From contig JASMLW010000466.1 in assembly GCA_030748485.1 (NCBI GenBank), positions 1 to 35,295 of the forward strand: DNA of 35,295 nt, written 5' to 3'. This DNA comes from Pirellulaceae bacterium (GTDB lineage Bacteria; Planctomycetota; Planctomycetia; Pirellulales; Pirellulaceae). The notes under the pieces were generated by a model, which was not told the DNA's origin, did no database searches, and saw only the letters and a program-made list of their open reading frames with translations. The translations under genes were made by a program, and so were the position numbers. This document shows, piece after piece, positions 8,126 through 16,982 of the stretch; the first letter of the stretch is position 1, and each line of letters starts with the position of its first letter.

Positions 8126-11100
8126 ATGACCCAAATACTGAACCGAAGAGCTGCCCGGCTGACACTGTTCTTGAGCGCCCTGCTCTTTCCCATTTCGGCT
8201 TATGGCGGCGGCGAGGCCGAACACCGACACATGATCGCCGCACTGGCGCACGCGGTCGGGTTCAGCGACCGGGATGCGAAAGTCATCTCGGACGGCTCGT
8301 GGAGCATGGATGAGAACGCTGCGACGTTAGCGTTCCGGTCGCTCGATCCAGATGCGGTCGACTACGTGAAGCACCGCGTGAAGGTCACCACCGATGGGCA
8401 ATACGCGCAGTCGCTATTGCAAAGCGACGCCGAGTTCGACAAGACCTATCTCGATCCTAAAGGATCCATGTCGCGAATCGGTCCGTCGTCGATAGTTCAC
8501 TCTTTGATGTCGGATCCGCGGGGCCGCGGCGACGCCAACACGCCTGGACTCGATCACGCATTCCACAGCTACATTCGCGACCAATCGCAACAGTTGCGAG
8601 CAGACGGCGCGAGTCTCAACCGCACCCGCGAGGCCCAGTTGTTGCTCTACGGCCAGTACATGCATCAGGTCGTTGACTCATTTGTCCACCCGCATGAGCC
8701 GATCCAAGGCCACGCCTTGCAGGGTCATGCGCCCGACCGCGCGATCACCCACCCGGCGCAGTACACCAGAGCGGCGGTCAAGGTGCTTCAGCTAATGCGG
8801 ACCATGCCGGAGGACCTGCGTCCCAATCGGCACCGAGCGAAGTCACTGCAACTCGGCTCGGCCGAGGGGCAAACGAAGTTCGCCAGCGGGTTGGTGGGAT
8901 CGATGGCCGCCGGTTACAAGCCGGCGATGTCGGTCCCCGGAGCCAAAACCATTGGCCACTTCACGTCCGCTGTCGAGAAAGTCTCGCTGCCGCTCATCAA
9001 AGGCAACATCGAGGCTTTCTTGAACGACCAATACGGCGACGCTGACTTGCCCGACGAATTCGCCGTCCCCGAATTCTCCAAAGCCACCTACTCGCCCGAG
9101 GGAGCTGATTTCGCAGTTGAGTACGGCGGTGAGAAGTACAACGTCGCAAACATTGTCCAATGGCTGCGAGGCAAGGACGAGTTTAGCGATCTGCTCGACT
9201 CGGTTCGCGACAAGGTCCGCCAGCAGATCAAGACGTGGCGGGAACAGGGCCTGTCCGCCATCGAGATCGTCCGCGCCCTGAAAGGGATCGGCGGCGTGAC
9301 GGTTCGCTTTCACCCGGGCTCGCCCGGCAAACAGATCGACGACGACCGGCTGCGTGACATCGTGGATCAGGCCACTGCGGCGATCAACGGCGAAGGCGAC
9401 GGCGGCCTGGTGTTGCGATTGGATCAGTCTCAACAAACATTTCAGGTCGTTTCTCTAAGCAAGCTGCTGCGCCAGAAATCTCGCACATTAGGATCGTTGA
9501 CTCGCCTCCGCGGTTACATCATTCAAGATGACGACATCATCTTGGTTGGTCATGCCGAAGACGGCCGCCCGCTAATCGACGCCGACTTGTTCACCGTCGC
9601 ACTAAACACAATCTACAAACATGGCGCTTGGCCTTACGTGTCGATCGACCAGGACCCGCTCAATCCGTTCGGCGATCAGTTGCCTCGTATTGGAGGCGTG
9701 CCTCAGAAATACAGAGACTCCGAATTCGTCCGCATCATGCTCGACGCCGATTACGACATGAAGCGCATCGGATTGGGCGAGATTGAGATCAACGCGCCCG
9801 GGTTTCTAAGTCTGCGCGACATCCTGGCTCGAGTAGAGGGTCCGGTGGCGCCTGAGTTGCGTCGCTACTGGCTGGCTCCCCTGATGGCCACAACCGCTGA
9901 TGTGTTACAGAACTGGCCGGCCGTGCTGTTCGAATCTCGCGTGCAAGTGCTGACCGAACGGATGAAGCAGGCCAGCGAATACCTCGTCTCGTCGAGACCC
10001 GGTGACAGCAACGGCGAGCGCGCAGCCGACCACCTCACTTGGTACTACGATCAGATCGAGCAGGAGGTCGATTCTTTCTACCGCCTGCACGGACTGTTCG
10101 ACGTCGCCAAGTTTTGCGCCGTCCTCCGCTTCAAGAAGGTCGAACATCAACTTTTAGAGAAGGCGGCCGAGCGACCTACGCGTCGGGTCAATCGCCGCGA
10201 TGGCCGCCAGATGTTGGATCCCTACGATGGCATTGGACCCAAGGTGATTCCCGGAACTGTCATTCTGGTCGGCGGCGGAGCGTCGTCGCGACAGCGGTTG
10301 CGGGGCAACGCCTTCGCCAATTCGGACGCCGTGGGCAGACTCGTGGACGGCGAGCGGACCCTCACCCTCGAAGCGGCCGTTCCGCTCTCGCGGGCGAATC
10401 ATCCGGAAATCCTCTTCGCGGCCGCCGTTCGCGATTTGGGAGCAGGCGACGCGGACGGGTGCGTTTCAAAGTGCACGAAGGCGCTCCGGGTCGATCCCGA
10501 GTTCACCGAGGCGCGGATTTTTCGCGCGTTGGCGTTTCTGGAAGGAGGCCGTTCGGAGGAGGCGCTGGCCGATCTCGACCAAGTTGTGCAGACGAATCCA
10601 CGATTCGTCGGGCTGCGCGGAGTAGCTCTGCTGCGAACCGGAGATCGCCGCGCCGCGCTGCAAGCAGTCGATCAAGCGACGAAACAGTTTCCCGACGACG
10701 AGGCGGTCTGGATGTGGTGCGGATTCGTCAGAGCATTCGCGCTCGACCTGCCGGGTGCGAAGGTCGCCGTCGATCGCCTGACCGAGATGAATCCGGCCAG
10801 CGAACACGCCGAGACCCTGCTGGGCGTGATGCTCTGGTTCCAACGACTCGACGAGGACGATGCTCGGCTGTGGTCGGAGTCGATGCTCAAGTTGCCGTTC
10901 GGCATCCTGGAATCGCTCGCCGATGGTTTCGGAGCCATTGAGCAGTTGAATTTCGCCGCGAGCGTCGATCACTTTCAAAGGGCGCTGGAGTTGGCGGAGT
11001 TGAACCAGCATCACGAATCAGTGAAGTCCCTGCATGTGCTCGAGCGGACGCTGATGTCCCTGGCGTACGCCGAAGCGATCAACGCGCGCTTTGCGCAGGC

Positions 11101-13153
11101 GCTCGCCAAGACATCGCGCGACACGGGTCCGCGCAGTGACGGGGCGGTGCGAAGGGATGCGGACGAAGAGCCTCGAAAAGTCACTGCCGAGGTGCCTCCG
11201 GAGCGCGGTGGGAAGGATGGTCCTGGCGAGCCGCTCGAGCGAACGGAACCCCGGCCGGCGAGAGCAGGCGTGCGAGATGTTGAGCGAGCCGAAGGCGCCG
11301 TAGTTGAGCCGCCGATTCCCGGAGTCGCCCACGCCGATCGACTCATTCGCATGCATCCGGACTGGCCGAGCGGATATTTTTCCAAGGCGCTCTGCGGACT
11401 CGTCCAGCCCAACAAGATCGAGAACTTTGAGCCGAGCGAGTTGATCGAACAAGGGCTCAATTCGCCGCGGGATACAGATCCCCTGTGGAAAGAGTGGCGC
11501 ATCATGCTCGGTGACGAAGACCCGGTGCGAGCGATGCACGCGATGGGGCTGCAGCTCTCGATCAACGGTCTGATCGGCCTCGCGAAAAGTGGCGGCGGCG
11601 GTCCAGCTGAGGTGCGCGGTCGCTTGCCGACCCCGTATCTTCGCAGATTGGCGAAAGAACCGGACATCACAGGAAAGATGGCGGCCGCCATGCTGCCCTA
11701 TTTTGAGCTCGTCGACTTGGCCAGCAGCCTCGAACAGCAGGTCCGCGCCCTGCCACCCGACGCCAATCCGGATAAGGAAGTCGCTCGCGAATTTGTCAGA
11801 CGTTTCTTCCCCGAAGCGGAACGCGGGCCACTGTTCGCCAGGATTGAGGCCGCCCAAAACGGCAACGACCTCGAGAAACCCATGACGATCGCCGTCGTTC
11901 GCAAGATCTTGGGGGATAAGCGTAGTCGTGATCTGGTTGACCGCATTAACAAAGCGCCGTCAATGAACGAGTTCGCCGAAGACATGTCCAATGTCCGAGC
12001 TATCGTCGACGCCATGCGACAGCACTTTCGCGATGTCTACCTTGAGACTCGCGGCGAAACGCTGGACGACATGGCGGCCACACAAGTATTTTCTCTGTTC
12101 ATGCTCATAACCACGTTGTCGGAGTCGGTGCTCGGCGACGCGGAGTTTGCGATGAGTCTCGCAGCCGATCATGTGAAGCGGCTGCCCGATCGAGCAAACG
12201 CCGTCGAAGGCAACCGCAACTTGGGCCACCTGCGGTTCTACGCGAATCTCACGCTCGTCGGGGCGCACGTCTTAACGGCGCACCGAGACCTCATACCACC
12301 CATACCGGGTTTTCGCCCGGCCCGCGGTGATTCACCCGCGCAACTCGTTGCCGCCGGTAAGCTACAGCCGGCGGAACTGGTGACTCGCATGAGGAAGCGA
12401 GATCAGGAGTTTCTGGAACTCACAAAGAAGCAGCACTCCGAGTTCACGTATGAGATTACCGGGACGTTTGTCAGACCGCTCCGCCTCGTCCTGCCGATGA
12501 TGCCGCTCAATATGGCGAGAGAAGCGTGCGAGCGCGACGAGGACCTCGATCCGGACGCCCGCGAGCGAATTCTGGCCGCGATTCAAACCGAGCAAGACCG
12601 CATGCAACGCGACCTGGTCGTTTGGGGACTCGATACGTTCCTTCGGACCAACGAGAACCTGACAGCGGCGGACAAGCGACAGATGCTGGTTGCAGTCGGC
12701 CGCGGCGAAGATCCGGCTGAAATTGTCGTGAGCCTATTCCGCAAAATGATTCGCACGCATGAAAAACTCGATCCGGAAACAAGAGACAAGCTCTTGCAGA
12801 TGTTCAGCGGGGATCAACCGTCGCGGCCCGACGCCAATACTCAACGGGCATTTTTCAACGTGGTTGGTGACGCGATGGCTGTGGTTGACATCTACGCGAT
12901 TTGGAATCCCCTCGTGCGCGCCGCGGACACCCCGTCAGAATTGGAGGCGACCCGCCCGCTGCTGATGATCATGGACTTGGCGACCTCGATCATTCCAATG
13001 CGGACGGCCGGCGTCGACCCCACAAATCCCGTCGCTCAGCAGATCACTCGACACTTGACCAACTCAATGACAGCCGGCAAATCGCGGCTGTACGAACAAG
13101 TGCGCCTAAAGACGATTCGCTTCCAGAAAGAAGAGTTGCGACTGAGCCCGTAG
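8126..13153 (+). CDS. Large secreted protein: metal-hydrolase-like N-terminus plus TPR repeats
   Basis: I do not recognise the whole protein. The ATG at 8126 is chosen because AGGAG lies seven bases upstream and gives a clean signal peptide (cleavage near SAYG-GGE); the frame opens at 8075. The product has 1675 residues. Residues about 30-210 hold spaced His/Asp residues (EHRHM 32-36, DHAFH 143-147, YMHQVVDSFVH 178-188). This recalls the helical zinc fold of phospholipase C, S1/P1 nuclease and DUF6765 proteins. Residues about 755-900 look like TPRs (ARIFRALAFLEGGRSEEAL, LRTGDRRAALQAVD). A charged Pro/Arg/Glu linker covers about 996-1071, then a long helical region without a recognisable family. 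It may be an exported lipid- or nucleic-acid hydrolase on a protein-binding scaffold, but this is inference. Confidence 0.7.
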   Translation: MTQILNRRAARLTLFLSALLFPISAYGGGEAEHRHMIAALAHAVGFSDRDAKVISDGSWSMDENAATLAFRSLDPDAVDYVKHRVKVTTDGQYAQSLLQSDAEFDKTYLDPKGSMSRIGPSSIVHSLMSDPRGRGDANTPGLDHAFHSYIRDQSQQLRADGASLNRTREAQLLLYGQYMHQVVDSFVHPHEPIQGHALQGHAPDRAITHPAQYTRAAVKVLQLMRTMPEDLRPNRHRAKSLQLGSAEGQTKFASGLVGSMAAGYKPAMSVPGAKTIGHFTSAVEKVSLPLIKGNIEAFLNDQYGDADLPDEFAVPEFSKATYSPEGADFAVEYGGEKYNVANIVQWLRGKDEFSDLLDSVRDKVRQQIKTWREQGLSAIEIVRALKGIGGVTVRFHPGSPGKQIDDDRLRDIVDQATAAINGEGDGGLVLRLDQSQQTFQVVSLSKLLRQKSRTLGSLTRLRGYIIQDDDIILVGHAEDGRPLIDADLFTVALNTIYKHGAWPYVSIDQDPLNPFGDQLPRIGGVPQKYRDSEFVRIMLDADYDMKRIGLGEIEINAPGFLSLRDILARVEGPVAPELRRYWLAPLMATTADVLQNWPAVLFESRVQVLTERMKQASEYLVSSRPGDSNGERAADHLTWYYDQIEQEVDSFYRLHGLFDVAKFCAVLRFKKVEHQLLEKAAERPTRRVNRRDGRQMLDPYDGIGPKVIPGTVILVGGGASSRQRLRGNAFANSDAVGRLVDGERTLTLEAAVPLSRANHPEILFAAAVRDLGAGDADGCVSKCTKALRVDPEFTEARIFRALAFLEGGRSEEALADLDQVVQTNPRFVGLRGVALLRTGDRRAALQAVDQATKQFPDDEAVWMWCGFVRAFALDLPGAKVAVDRLTEMNPASEHAETLLGVMLWFQRLDEDDARLWSESMLKLPFGILESLADGFGAIEQLNFAASVDHFQRALELAELNQHHESVKSLHVLERTLMSLAYAEAINARFAQALAKTSRDTGPRSDGAVRRDADEEPRKVTAEVPPERGGKDGPGEPLERTEPRPARAGVRDVERAEGAVVEPPIPGVAHADRLIRMHPDWPSGYFSKALCGLVQPNKIENFEPSELIEQGLNSPRDTDPLWKEWRIMLGDEDPVRAMHAMGLQLSINGLIGLAKSGGGGPAEVRGRLPTPYLRRLAKEPDITGKMAAAMLPYFELVDLASSLEQQVRALPPDANPDKEVAREFVRRFFPEAERGPLFARIEAAQNGNDLEKPMTIAVVRKILGDKRSRDLVDRINKAPSMNEFAEDMSNVRAIVDAMRQHFRDVYLETRGETLDDMAATQVFSLFMLITTLSESVLGDAEFAMSLAADHVKRLPDRANAVEGNRNLGHLRFYANLTLVGAHVLTAHRDLIPPIPGFRPARGDSPAQLVAAGKLQPAELVTRMRKRDQEFLELTKKQHSEFTYEITGTFVRPLRLVLPMMPLNMAREACERDEDLDPDARERILAAIQTEQDRMQRDLVVWGLDTFLRTNENLTAADKRQMLVAVGRGEDPAEIVVSLFRKMIRTHEKLDPETRDKLLQMFSGDQPSRPDANTQRAFFNVVGDAMAVVDIYAIWNPLVRAADTPSELEATRPLLMIMDLATSIIPMRTAGVDPTNPVAQQITRHLTNSMTAGKSRLYEQVRLKTIRFQKEELRLSP

Positions 13154-13180
13154 CCAGTAGGAGCACCACCCCGCGCGTGT

Positions 13181-13202
13181 AGCGCCTTGCCGGAACGGCG
13201 CT
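13181..13202. terminator. Small hairpin between convergent genes
   Basis: AGCGCC at 13181-13186 pairs with GGCGCT at 13197-13202 in the 63-base gap between the 1675-residue protein gene and the ThuA gene. There is no T-run on either side. It may be a weak two-way terminator. Confidence 0.25.
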
Positions 13203-13216
13203 GCGCTTGGTCCGGC

Positions 13217-14104
13217 CTACCTCTTCTTTCGATCCCCGTCCAGGTTCGCTTCGATGTCCGTCTTGGCTAGGGGAGCGGAGGGGCAGCCGTCTTTGGGCAC
13301 TTCCACTTGAGCCGTCCAAAGAATGGCGTTGAGCATCACTTTGCGAAAGTTGTCGTCGCGCCAACTGTCGTGGTTGTGAGCTCCCGTGAAGCCGAACCCA
13401 CGGCCGCCGCCGGGACGCTGGTACGCCCAGGCAACGTGTTGCTCCTTTCCTTCTGCAACGGCGCGTCGGACTGCCGGGTTCCCGCTGCGTGCGCCGTCCT
13501 TGCGGCGCAGCGTCTCGGGACCGGGTAGATCGGAGAGGATGGGCGTCACTCCTTTGAGCCCCTCGACGAACCGCATGTGATAGTACCACTCGTCGTTGAT
13601 CTCGAACGGTTTCACCCCGTTGCTAATCGGATGCTTGGGAAACTTGTCGAACTTGGCGGTCCAATGCGGATTGACCGACCAGTCGAGATCGCAGAAACCG
13701 CCCATCCACTCGAGGAACTTTTGACCGGGCTTACCTTTCTCAGCCTCGGTCGCCCAGTGGATCATCACGACGCCCGTTCCCTTCTTCATCCGCGCGTCGA
13801 ACGAATCCAGATGCGGGTTCAATACGTGTCCGCGGTGTCCCGTGCAGAAGATGACCACCGTTGCGGCGCCGTCCAATATCGATTCGTCTTTCGGGTAACC
13901 GTAGTGCGGCACCAGTACGGCGTTCACATCCAGTCCGGATTTGTTGAGCGCTGCGGCTAGAATCATGTTGCCCGCCCGGTGCTCATGGTGCAGCCGACCG
14001 TGGCTAGGCGTCCCCGAGATGAAGACGATCTTCGCCTTCTCAGCGGCAATCGCCGTCGACGCGAGCAAAGCGATCGAGAGAAGAAACGCGAGCAGGGATT
14101 TCAT
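13217..14104 (-). CDS. ThuA-like domain protein, exported
   Basis: With the ATG at 14104 the protein has 295 residues. GAGGAG lies six bases upstream and a classic signal peptide follows (MKSLLAFLLSIALLASTAIAA), so the longer frame from 14236 is rejected. The ThuA-like fold (PF06283, glutamine-amidotransferase-like) is shown by KIVFISGTPSHG near residue 25, VVIFCTGHRGH, GTGVVMIHWATEA, and the C-terminal GFGFTGAHNHDSWRDDNFR followed by LNAILWTA. ThuA was named for trehalose utilisation in rhizobia; in planctomycetes, secreted ThuA-like proteins are thought to act in sugar metabolism, but the reaction is unknown. The catalytic Cys of true glutamine amidotransferases is not evident. It is a single gene with its own upstream region. 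Confidence 0.87.
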   Translation of the reverse strand: MKSLLAFLLSIALLASTAIAAEKAKIVFISGTPSHGRLHHEHRAGNMILAAALNKSGLDVNAVLVPHYGYPKDESILDGAATVVIFCTGHRGHVLNPHLDSFDARMKKGTGVVMIHWATEAEKGKPGQKFLEWMGGFCDLDWSVNPHWTAKFDKFPKHPISNGVKPFEINDEWYYHMRFVEGLKGVTPILSDLPGPETLRRKDGARSGNPAVRRAVAEGKEQHVAWAYQRPGGGRGFGFTGAHNHDSWRDDNFRKVMLNAILWTAQVEVPKDGCPSAPLAKTDIEANLDGDRKKR

Positions 14105-14156
14105 GCTGGACTCCTCGTGAGTTGGTTTTCGGTGGGCTCCGGTGTTTGTCTTCGCC

Positions 14157-14162
14157 AGTTTA
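14157..14162 (-). promoter_or_regulatory. Possible -10 element for the ThuA gene
   Basis: On the minus strand TAAACT lies 52 bases before the ATG at 14104, in the context GGTAAACTGG. The context and distance resemble those of the element before the CotH gene at 5797 (GCTAAACTGG, 51 bases). The -35 region is weak. Confidence 0.35.
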
Positions 14163-14280
14163 CCAAGTTCCGCTGAGCATGTTTGCGGCGATAGCGTTGC
14201 CGAGAAACTGAGAAGCATCTCCGTGGTCATCGCCACTGAACAGCTGATAGCACGTCGTGCGCACCACTTTTACCAGCCAA

Positions 14281-14309
14281 TTGCCGTACCCAGATAAGCT
14301 ATCTAAAGT
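14281..14309 (+). promoter_or_regulatory. Possible promoter for the lipoprotein at 14328
   Basis: TTGCCG at 14281-14286 and TAAAGT at 14304-14309 are 17 bases apart. A start near 14316 would leave a leader of only about 12 bases before the ATG at 14328, where no Shine-Dalgarno sequence is seen. Confidence 0.33.
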
Positions 14310-14327
14310 TCCTCTACCAGATAGACG

Positions 14328-15815
14328 ATGGCTGCAATGTGTCTGTGCGGGGGGGCTCGCACTTTGCCAACAATCGCCGTGCACGCCCGACGACTGATAG
14401 CACTGCTGACTATCGGCTTCTGCTCTCCAGCTCTTGGCTGCTTGGGCCCGATGGCGATCCGCCAGTCTCGGGGAAAATACAACGAGGCGATTCAGCAGAC
14501 TTCGGACGAACAGCTGCTGCTGAATCTCGTCCGCCTCCGCTATCGTGACTCACCTTCGTTTCTCGAGTTGAGCAGCCTGTCGACTCAATTCGCTTTCGGC
14601 GAGAGCGCATTCGCCAACGGTCGCATCATCGAGCGACCGACGACCAGCGACTACTTGAATCTGGGAGCCAGCGCGAACGCGTCCGAACGGCCGACTGTGA
14701 CCTACGACCCGTTGCGCGGACAAGCGTTCGTCAAGCGCCTGGTCTCGCCAATGAGCGAAGAGACGATCATCCTATTGATCCGATCGGGCTGGAGCATCGA
14801 CCGAGTATTGCGAGCTACGGCGCAGGAGTTGAACGGAGCCGAAAACGTACGCCGTGGCTCGGGTCCCACGCCCGACCGTATTGCGCGCGACGAATTTGAG
14901 TCTTTCATTCGCGCCGTGGCTGCGCTCCGCGAGTTGCAGCTAGCGCGAGTCACGACGATCGGCTACGAGGACAAACAGAAAGCCATCTCCGGTCCCCTTG
15001 ACCCTACGAGTCTCGACGCCGATGCGGCCGTTGCCGCCGCCAAAGAGGGTTGGAGAATCGAACCTCGAAACGAACGGGTGTTAGTCGCTCTCGCCAAAAT
15101 CAAATCTGGGTCCCAGGCGGCAAGCCACTATTCGGACCCCAAACTGCTCGAGGTGTATGAGCGCGAGATCCGGGCCGAGAAGATCCGCAAACCGTTGCGG
15201 GTCAAGTTCGACGCCGATGATGAAGAGCGTCCGTTCACCGTTGTTTCCGGCGGCTTGGGTGATTTGAGGCTGCTCGCATATCAGAGAGGCGCGACCGCTC
15301 AAGCACTCGTTCCGTGCACCGTTGAATATCCCGATCAGTACGTGATCACCGGCCCCACACAATCGTTGATCCAGAGTTGGACTCCCGGCGATGATCGGAC
15401 AGCCGAGATCGAAGAGCAATTACAGAAACTACCGTTGAGTCCCGCAGTGTCTGCCGGACGTTACGAGTTGGAAATCGAACCGCGGTCTCTGCTCGGCGCA
15501 CTCTACTACCTGTCCCACGCGGTTCAAGTGCCTTTGGAACACGAGGCGGCGGGCTTGGTGACGACGACACTGACGGAAACGGACGAGCCGTTCGACTGGG
15601 GTGAATTGACCGGCGACTTGTTGTTTGTGAACTGCTGCCCGCACCGCCCTCAGAACGCAGCCGTCGCCATTGAGTATCGCGACTGGTGGTTCTACATCGA
15701 CGACCGCGATCATAGCTCAAAGGCCACGTTCACTCTGCTGCTGCAGCTGTTCGAACTTCAGTCGGGCGGAGCGACAGGCGTCAAGCCGGTGCTCACGCTT
15801 CCCGTGGGCGGCTGA
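14328..15815 (+). CDS. Conserved lipoprotein of unknown function
   Basis: This 495-residue protein has a basic N-terminus, a hydrophobic stretch and a lipobox-like PALGC (Cys about 38), so it is likely a lipoprotein. After it comes YNEAIQQTSDEQLLLNLVRL followed by RYRDSPSFLE. I recall this N-terminal pattern from uncharacterised proteins of planctomycetes and proteobacteria, but no function is known to me. Further visible stretches are VKRLVSPMSEETIILLIRSG, SLLGALYYLSHAVQVPLEHE and a C-terminal VAIEYRDWWFYIDDRDHSSK. These resemble an envelope or secretion-associated protein rather than an enzyme. ATGs at 14328 and 14337 are both possible starts and neither has a clear ribosome site. The gene stands alone between the ThuA gene (divergent) and the cyclase gene. 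Confidence 0.72.
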   Translation: MAAMCLCGGARTLPTIAVHARRLIALLTIGFCSPALGCLGPMAIRQSRGKYNEAIQQTSDEQLLLNLVRLRYRDSPSFLELSSLSTQFAFGESAFANGRIIERPTTSDYLNLGASANASERPTVTYDPLRGQAFVKRLVSPMSEETIILLIRSGWSIDRVLRATAQELNGAENVRRGSGPTPDRIARDEFESFIRAVAALRELQLARVTTIGYEDKQKAISGPLDPTSLDADAAVAAAKEGWRIEPRNERVLVALAKIKSGSQAASHYSDPKLLEVYEREIRAEKIRKPLRVKFDADDEERPFTVVSGGLGDLRLLAYQRGATAQALVPCTVEYPDQYVITGPTQSLIQSWTPGDDRTAEIEEQLQKLPLSPAVSAGRYELEIEPRSLLGALYYLSHAVQVPLEHEAAGLVTTTLTETDEPFDWGELTGDLLFVNCCPHRPQNAAVAIEYRDWWFYIDDRDHSSKATFTLLLQLFELQSGGATGVKPVLTLPVGG

Positions 15816-16041
15816 GCTTTTTGGCGCCAGCGTCGCGCGACCTACGAAGTTGACAAGCTCCAAACTCGCTCGAAAAGTCGCCCCCTCACCTCATCGCGCC
15901 CTCGTGGCGGCCAGTTCCCGCCATTTTTCTTAACCGACATCCGCGATTCTCCGCTAGCGTCTTGCGTTCAACCTGAGAGATAATTCGGTGCAGCTCACAA
16001 CACAACGCCTACTGACGGCGGTCGATATTATTGGAGGCTTC

Positions 16042-16956
16042 ATGCATTCGCTAGAGGCTGTTTCAAAACCTTGTACGATGGCCTTCCAAGGCCGTCGAAT
16101 TTGGAAATCCTCGGGAAACGACGGCCTTGGAAGGCCATCTTACGGCAAGACATCGGTCTTGAGATGCGCTCTAATCACGCTCGCGCAATGCGTCATGATA
16201 GTGTTGTGTTGGCCCGCAGTCGCGGCAATCGCCCAGGCGCCCCGGCTCGTCGATCTGACTCACCCGTTTGACGCCAAAGCGATCTATTGGCCGACCGCAG
16301 AGGGCTTCAAGCTGTTGCGCGGCACGGCCGGCGTCACCGAGAAAGGCTACTATTATTCGGCGAACCGATTCGCCGCCGCCGAGCATGGGGGCACTCACAT
16401 CGACGCGCCGATTCATTTCTTTCAAGGGCGTCAAACGGTCGATCAGATTCCACTCGACCGACTCGTGGGTGATGCGGTCGTCATCGACGTAACCAAGGAA
16501 TGCGCCGCGAACCGCGACTACGAGATCGGCGTTGGCGATCTGAGGAAGTGGGAGACCGACAACGGCCGGCAGCTGGTCGATGTCATCGTCCTGCTGCGGA
16601 CGGGCTACGGTCGCTATTGGAAGGACCGCAAGCGTTACTTGGGCACCGACGAGATGGGCGCGGACGCCGTCGCCAAGCTGCACTTTCCCGGCTTGGATCC
16701 GGAGGCCGCCCGGTGGTTGGTGGAGCATCGTTCGATCAAGTCGATCGGCATCGACACTCCGAGCATCGACCACGGACAATCCCAACGATTTCTGAGTCAC
16801 GTGACGTTGTTCAAGCAGAACGTTCCCGCATTCGAGAACGTAGCGAATCTCGACCGTGTGCCCGCTCGTGGAGCCACCGTCGTCGCCCTGCCGATGAAGA
16901 TCGGCTCCGGCACGGGCGCGCCGTTGCGGATCATCGCCATGCTGCCGAAGAAGTAG
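16042..16956 (+). CDS. Cyclase family protein (kynurenine formamidase-like), exported
   Basis: The enzyme part is clear: LVDLTHPF, the metal-binding HGGTHIDAPIHF, VDVIVLLRTGYG, GIDTPSIDHG and a GxGAPLR-like end place it in the cyclase family (PF04199), metal-dependent hydrolases that include kynurenine formamidase. The substrate is unknown, but the signal peptide (ALITLAQCVMIVLCWPAVAA) sends it out of the cytoplasm. The start is difficult. The frame opens at 15988; ATG 16042 has GGAGG four bases upstream and is used here (304 residues). However, it places about 40 residues, coded by a 21-bp inverted repeat, before the signal peptide. TTG 16159 (265 residues) or ATG 16195 (253 residues) would give a normal export signal. 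The repeat has probably displaced or extended the original 5' end. Confidence 0.82.
   Translation: MHSLEAVSKPCTMAFQGRRIWKSSGNDGLGRPSYGKTSVLRCALITLAQCVMIVLCWPAVAAIAQAPRLVDLTHPFDAKAIYWPTAEGFKLLRGTAGVTEKGYYYSANRFAAAEHGGTHIDAPIHFFQGRQTVDQIPLDRLVGDAVVIDVTKECAANRDYEIGVGDLRKWETDNGRQLVDVIVLLRTGYGRYWKDRKRYLGTDEMGADAVAKLHFPGLDPEAARWLVEHRSIKSIGIDTPSIDHGQSQRFLSHVTLFKQNVPAFENVANLDRVPARGATVVALPMKIGSGTGAPLRIIAMLPKK
16077..16139. repeat. Perfect 21-bp inverted repeat (REP/MITE-like element)
   Basis: The arms at 16077-16097 (GATGGCCTTCCAAGGCCGTC plus G) and 16119-16139 are exact reverse complements and are separated by 21 bases. Each arm also holds a short internal palindrome (GGCCTTCCAAGGCC). The pairing continues loosely outwards (CTTGTAC against CTTGCCGTAA). 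The element lies inside the open reading frame of the cyclase gene, upstream of its signal peptide, and keeps the frame open. Similar palindromes are, from memory, dispersed in planctomycete genomes; this was not checked. Confidence 0.9.
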
Positions 16957-16982
16957 CCTGCGGCGGATGGATCGCTTCAGCG

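Noticed and set aside
10039..10941. 300-codon plus-strand frame
   Set aside because: Out-of-frame shadow inside the 1675-residue protein; Arg/Ser/Gly-rich with no domain.
14160..14384. 74-codon minus-strand frame upstream of the ThuA gene
   Set aside because: No ribosome site or domain, and it overlaps the probable promoters of both flanking genes.
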